In this document: positions 30,439 to 33,777 of the stretch, one piece after another
Layout: each line of letters opens with the position of its first letter
Numbering within the stretch: position 1 is the stretch's first letter
NCBI GenBank assembly: GCA_016183675.1
Contig: JACPEF010000060.1
Span: 1 to 33,777, forward strand
DNA from: Betaproteobacteria bacterium
GTDB lineage: Bacteria > Pseudomonadota > Gammaproteobacteria > Burkholderiales > SG8-41
DNA: 33,777 nucleotides
Reading direction: 5' to 3'
The notes under the pieces: model-generated
Database searches by the model: none
The model's input: the letters and a program-made list of their open reading frames with translations, nothing else
What the model was told of the DNA's origin: nothing
Translations under genes and position numbers: made by a program

Positions 30439-31920
30439 ATGCACGAACATGACGTGATCGTCGTCGGCAAGGGCAACGCCGCCCTGTGCGCGGCGCTCGC
30501 GGCACGGGAGCAGGGCGCGCGCGTGGTGATGCTCGAAGCCGCCCCGGTCGAGGAATCCGGCGGCAACAGCCGTTTCGCCGGCGGAGTCGTGCGCTTCGCC
30601 TACGACTCGGTCGAGGACCTGAAGCGGCTGACCGACCTCACCGACGACGAGGTGAAGAACGCCGACTGGGGCAGCAACACGCGCGGGGAGTTCTTCGATG
30701 ATCTCTTCCGGCTGACGCAATACCGCACCGATTCCGACCTCTCCGAGACGCTGGTCACGAAGAGCTTCGAGACCATGGTGTGGCTGAGGAGCAAGGGCGC
30801 GCGCTTCGTGCCCAATTACGGCCGGCAGTCGGGCGTAGTGGGGGGCAGGCGCAAGTTCTTCGGGCGCATGCCGATCGAGGTCTCGGGCGGCGGACCGGGG
30901 CTGGTGCAGTACCTCACGCAGGCCGCGGAGAAGAACGGCATCGAGATCGCGTACGAGACGCGCGCGGTCGCGCTCATCTACGACGGCGAGAAGGTTTCCG
31001 GCATCAGGGCGAGGCAACGCGGCAAGCCGGCGGAATTCCGCGCGAGATCGGTCGTGCTCGCGTGCGGCGGCTTCGAGGCCAACCCGGAATGGCGCACGCG
31101 CTACCTCGGCCCGGGCTGGGACCTGGTGAAGGTGCGCGGCACCCGCTTCAATGTCGGCGACGGCCTGCGCATGGCGCTCGACATCGGCGCCTGCCCCTAC
31201 GGCAACTGGTCGGGCTGCCACGCGGTGGGCTGGGACCGCAACGCGCCGGAATTCGGCGACTTGAGCGTCGGCGACCAGTTTGAGAAGCACAGCTACATTT
31301 TCGGCATCCTGGTGAACGCCGAAGGCAAGCGCTTCGTGGACGAGGGGCTAGACTTCCACTCCTTTACCTATGCCAAGTACGGCGGCGAGGTGCTGAAGCA
31401 GCCTGGCCAGTTCGCGTGGCAGGTGTTCGACGCCAAGGTGAAGGACATCCTGCGCCCCGAGTACCGCATCAAGCTCGTCACCAAGGCGACCGCCAATACG
31501 CTGGAAGAGCTCGCCCGCAAGCTCGAAGGCGTCAACCCCGAGGGCTTCCTCAAAACCGTGCGCGAGTTCAACGCCGCGGTGCGCACGGACGTCCCGTTCA
31601 ACCACACCGTCAAGGACGGGCGTTGCGCCGTGGGCATCGATCCGGCGAAGTCGAACTGGGCCAACCCTCTCGATACCCCGCCGTTCGAGGCCTACGCCAC
31701 GACCTGCGGCATCACTTTCACCTTCGGGGGCCTGCGGATCAACCATCAGACCGGGCAGGTGCTCGACCTCAACCTCATCCCGATCCCCGGCCTTTACGCG
31801 GCGGGGGAAATGGTCGGGGGGCTGTTCTACTTCAACTACCCGAGCGGCACCGGGCTGGTTTCCGGCGCGGTGTTCGGCCGCTTGGCCGGCGCCTCGGCAG
31901 CTAAGGCCGCAAGAAAATAG
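30439..31920 (+). CDS. FAD-dependent tricarballylate dehydrogenase-like flavoprotein (TcuA-like)
   Basis: HDVIVVGKGNAALCAALAAREQGARVVMLEAAPVEESGGNSRFAGGVVRFAYDSVEDL; fumarate-reductase-type FAD domains; ATG 30439 preferred. Confidence 0.88.
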   Translation: MHEHDVIVVGKGNAALCAALAAREQGARVVMLEAAPVEESGGNSRFAGGVVRFAYDSVEDLKRLTDLTDDEVKNADWGSNTRGEFFDDLFRLTQYRTDSDLSETLVTKSFETMVWLRSKGARFVPNYGRQSGVVGGRRKFFGRMPIEVSGGGPGLVQYLTQAAEKNGIEIAYETRAVALIYDGEKVSGIRARQRGKPAEFRARSVVLACGGFEANPEWRTRYLGPGWDLVKVRGTRFNVGDGLRMALDIGACPYGNWSGCHAVGWDRNAPEFGDLSVGDQFEKHSYIFGILVNAEGKRFVDEGLDFHSFTYAKYGGEVLKQPGQFAWQVFDAKVKDILRPEYRIKLVTKATANTLEELARKLEGVNPEGFLKTVREFNAAVRTDVPFNHTVKDGRCAVGIDPAKSNWANPLDTPPFEAYATTCGITFTFGGLRINHQTGQVLDLNLIPIPGLYAAGEMVGGLFYFNYPSGTGLVSGAVFGRLAGASAAKAARK

Positions 31921-32144
31921 CCGCCAAGACGCCAAGAGCGCCAAGGGAATCGGATCGATGATAGTCAAGAGGTGCAACTAAACTTGAATCGGCAGGTGAT
32001 CGGAATACGGCGGCTACAAGACAATTGCCGCTTTCAACCCGACCGGAGGGTCGCCTGACCTGTTTTTCGTTTTTCATATTCTATGTTGCCTTTCTTGGCG
32101 TCCTTGGCGCCTTGGCGGCTAATTTGAATCTTTGGAACTAACCG

Positions 32145-33548
32145 ATGGGCCACGAAGCGACGAGCGACAACCCCTATACGCGCGGCATCGCCGAGTTCGT
32201 TTCCAATCTCCGCTACGAGGCGATTCCCGAAGCGGTGCGCAGCCGGATCAAGCTGCTGATGCTCGACTCGCTCGGCTGCGCGCTCTACGGCGCGGACCTC
32301 GAATGGTGCCGCATCCTGCAGGACAAGCTCGGCGCGCTCGACGCGACCCGCGACTGCGCGGTCTGGGGCACGGACCGGAAACTTTCCGCGCCGCACGCGG
32401 CGCTCGTCAACGGCACCGCGGTGCAGGGCTTCGAGCTCGACGACGTGCACCGCGCCGGCGTGCTTCACGTGGGCGCGGTGGTGCTGCCGGCGCTCGTCGC
32501 GGTGACGGAGCTGAAGAGCGGGATGAGCGGCAAGGAGTTCCTCACCGCGGCGGTCGCGGGCTACGAGATCGGGCCGCGCGTGGGACTCTGCATGGGCCCG
32601 GAGCACATCGCGCAGGGGTGGCATTCGGGCGCGACGCTGGGGGTCTTTTCCGCCGCAGCCGGCGCCGCCCGGGGCCTCAGGCTCGACCCCGGGAAAACCG
32701 TGCACGCGCTCGGCATCGCAGGCACTCAGGCCGCGGGTCTCATGGCCGCCCAGTTCGGGGCGATGGTGAAGCGCATGCACGCCGGCCGCTCCTCGCAAAG
32801 CGGCCTTTACGGGGCGCTACTCGCGGAGGCCGGCTTCACCGGCATCGTCAACGTGCTGGAAAGCGAATACGGCGGGTTTTGCACCACGTTCTCGCGCTCG
32901 AACGACCGTTTCGACCTGAAGGAGCTCACCGCCGGGCTCGGCGAAACGTGGCAGACCATGGGGGTCGCGCTCAAGTTCTACGCCTGCGTCCTCACGAACC
33001 ACACCACGCTCGACGCGCTGCGCGACCTTCAAAAGGAGCGCCCGTTCGGTGCCGGGGACGTGAAGAAGATCGTGATTCACGGCTCACAGGTGACCGTGAA
33101 TCACGTCGGCTGGAAATACATTCCGCAGGGGCTCACCTCGGCGCAGCTCAACATGCCCTACTGCGTCGCCACTTATCTCATCGAAGGCGACTGCTTCGTG
33201 GACCAGTTCACCGAGGACAAGGTGGCCGATCCCGCCCGCATGGCGCTCGCGGAAAAGGTCGAAGTGCGCCACGATCCGGAGATCACGGCCAGGGGCGCGA
33301 AGCTCCGCCACCTCGTGCACGTCGACGTGCGCCTGAAGGACGGAACGACATTGAAGCGCACGGTGGAAGCCGCGCGCGGGAGCGAGAAGAAGTTCGCGAC
33401 CGAGGCGGAGATCGTGGAGAAATTCGAGAAGCTCGCGGCAAAAGCGCTGCCCAGGGCACGGGTCGGGAGACTCCGCGACGCGATGCTCCACCTGGAACAG
33501 CTCGAGGACGCGGTGGAGCTTGCTCGCCTGCTGACGACAAGCAAATAG
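32145..33548 (+). CDS. MmgE/PrpD family protein
   Basis: IKLLMLDSLGCALYGADLEW, ALVNGTAVQGFELDDVHRAGVLHVGAVVLPALVAV, GTQAAGLMAAQFGAMVKRMHAGRSSQSGLYGALLAE. Confidence 0.93.
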   Translation: MGHEATSDNPYTRGIAEFVSNLRYEAIPEAVRSRIKLLMLDSLGCALYGADLEWCRILQDKLGALDATRDCAVWGTDRKLSAPHAALVNGTAVQGFELDDVHRAGVLHVGAVVLPALVAVTELKSGMSGKEFLTAAVAGYEIGPRVGLCMGPEHIAQGWHSGATLGVFSAAAGAARGLRLDPGKTVHALGIAGTQAAGLMAAQFGAMVKRMHAGRSSQSGLYGALLAEAGFTGIVNVLESEYGGFCTTFSRSNDRFDLKELTAGLGETWQTMGVALKFYACVLTNHTTLDALRDLQKERPFGAGDVKKIVIHGSQVTVNHVGWKYIPQGLTSAQLNMPYCVATYLIEGDCFVDQFTEDKVADPARMALAEKVEVRHDPEITARGAKLRHLVHVDVRLKDGTTLKRTVEAARGSEKKFATEAEIVEKFEKLAAKALPRARVGRLRDAMLHLEQLEDAVELARLLTTSK

Positions 33549-33612
33549 ACAGGATTAACAGGATTTACAGGATTGGATCTCAAACGGCACCGAAAGGAAT
33601 TCAGGTTTTTTT

Positions 33613-33777
33613 ATGAATCTTGTTAATCTTGTAAATCCTGTCTATTTGATTTTGACCTTCGCGGTCGCGCTCCCTGCGCAGGCACAGAGCTACCCCGCTA
33701 GGCCGATCCGGCTGGTCGTGCCGCTCGCGGCGGGCGGGGGCATGGACTCGGTTGCGCGCGGCGTCGCGCTGAAGCTC
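33613..33777 (+). CDS. TctC/Bug-family solute-binding protein, 5' part only (runs off window)
   Basis: MNLVNLVNPVYLILTFAVALPAQAQSYPARPIRLVVPLAAGGGMDSVARGVALKL, open to the window end. Confidence 0.85.
   Translation, partial: MNLVNLVNPVYLILTFAVALPAQAQSYPARPIRLVVPLAAGGGMDSVARGVALKL

Overview
High-GC window from a probable betaproteobacterial (Burkholderiales-like) chromosome. The left part is housekeeping: cytochrome c, clpA/clpS, cspA-like, icd, aceB, two Lys-rich secreted paralogs, a Nudix hydrolase, mnmA and a GST. The right part is accessory metabolism: six intact, broken or partial TctC/Bug-type solute-binding genes mixed with AtuA-like/DUF4387, two MmgE/PrpD genes and a TcuA-like flavoprotein. 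The most important signal is a selenocysteine module. selA (15711-17138), selB (17246-19243), a thioredoxin-reductase-like gene and tRNA-Sec (20662-20756, UCA anticodon) lie together. Two genes in the window read as UGA-recoded selenoproteins that the ORF track misses or truncates: (1) a glutaredoxin-DinB fusion at 10934-11704 with an in-frame TGA at 10976 forming a U-T-S-C redox motif; (2) an OsmC-family protein at 27207-27653 with an in-frame TGA at 27585 replacing the second catalytic Cys of OsmC (U-P-L). Each UGA is followed at SECIS-compatible spacing by a perfect 7-bp hairpin with an AGUU(U) apical loop. Other notable structure: a tctC gene broken by a fragment of a CPBP protease gene, a gapless 369-bp partial tctC duplication, a moeA remnant, and intergenic regions built from inverted arrays of 7-8 nt repeat units. 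All calls come from reading the sequence; no database search was run.
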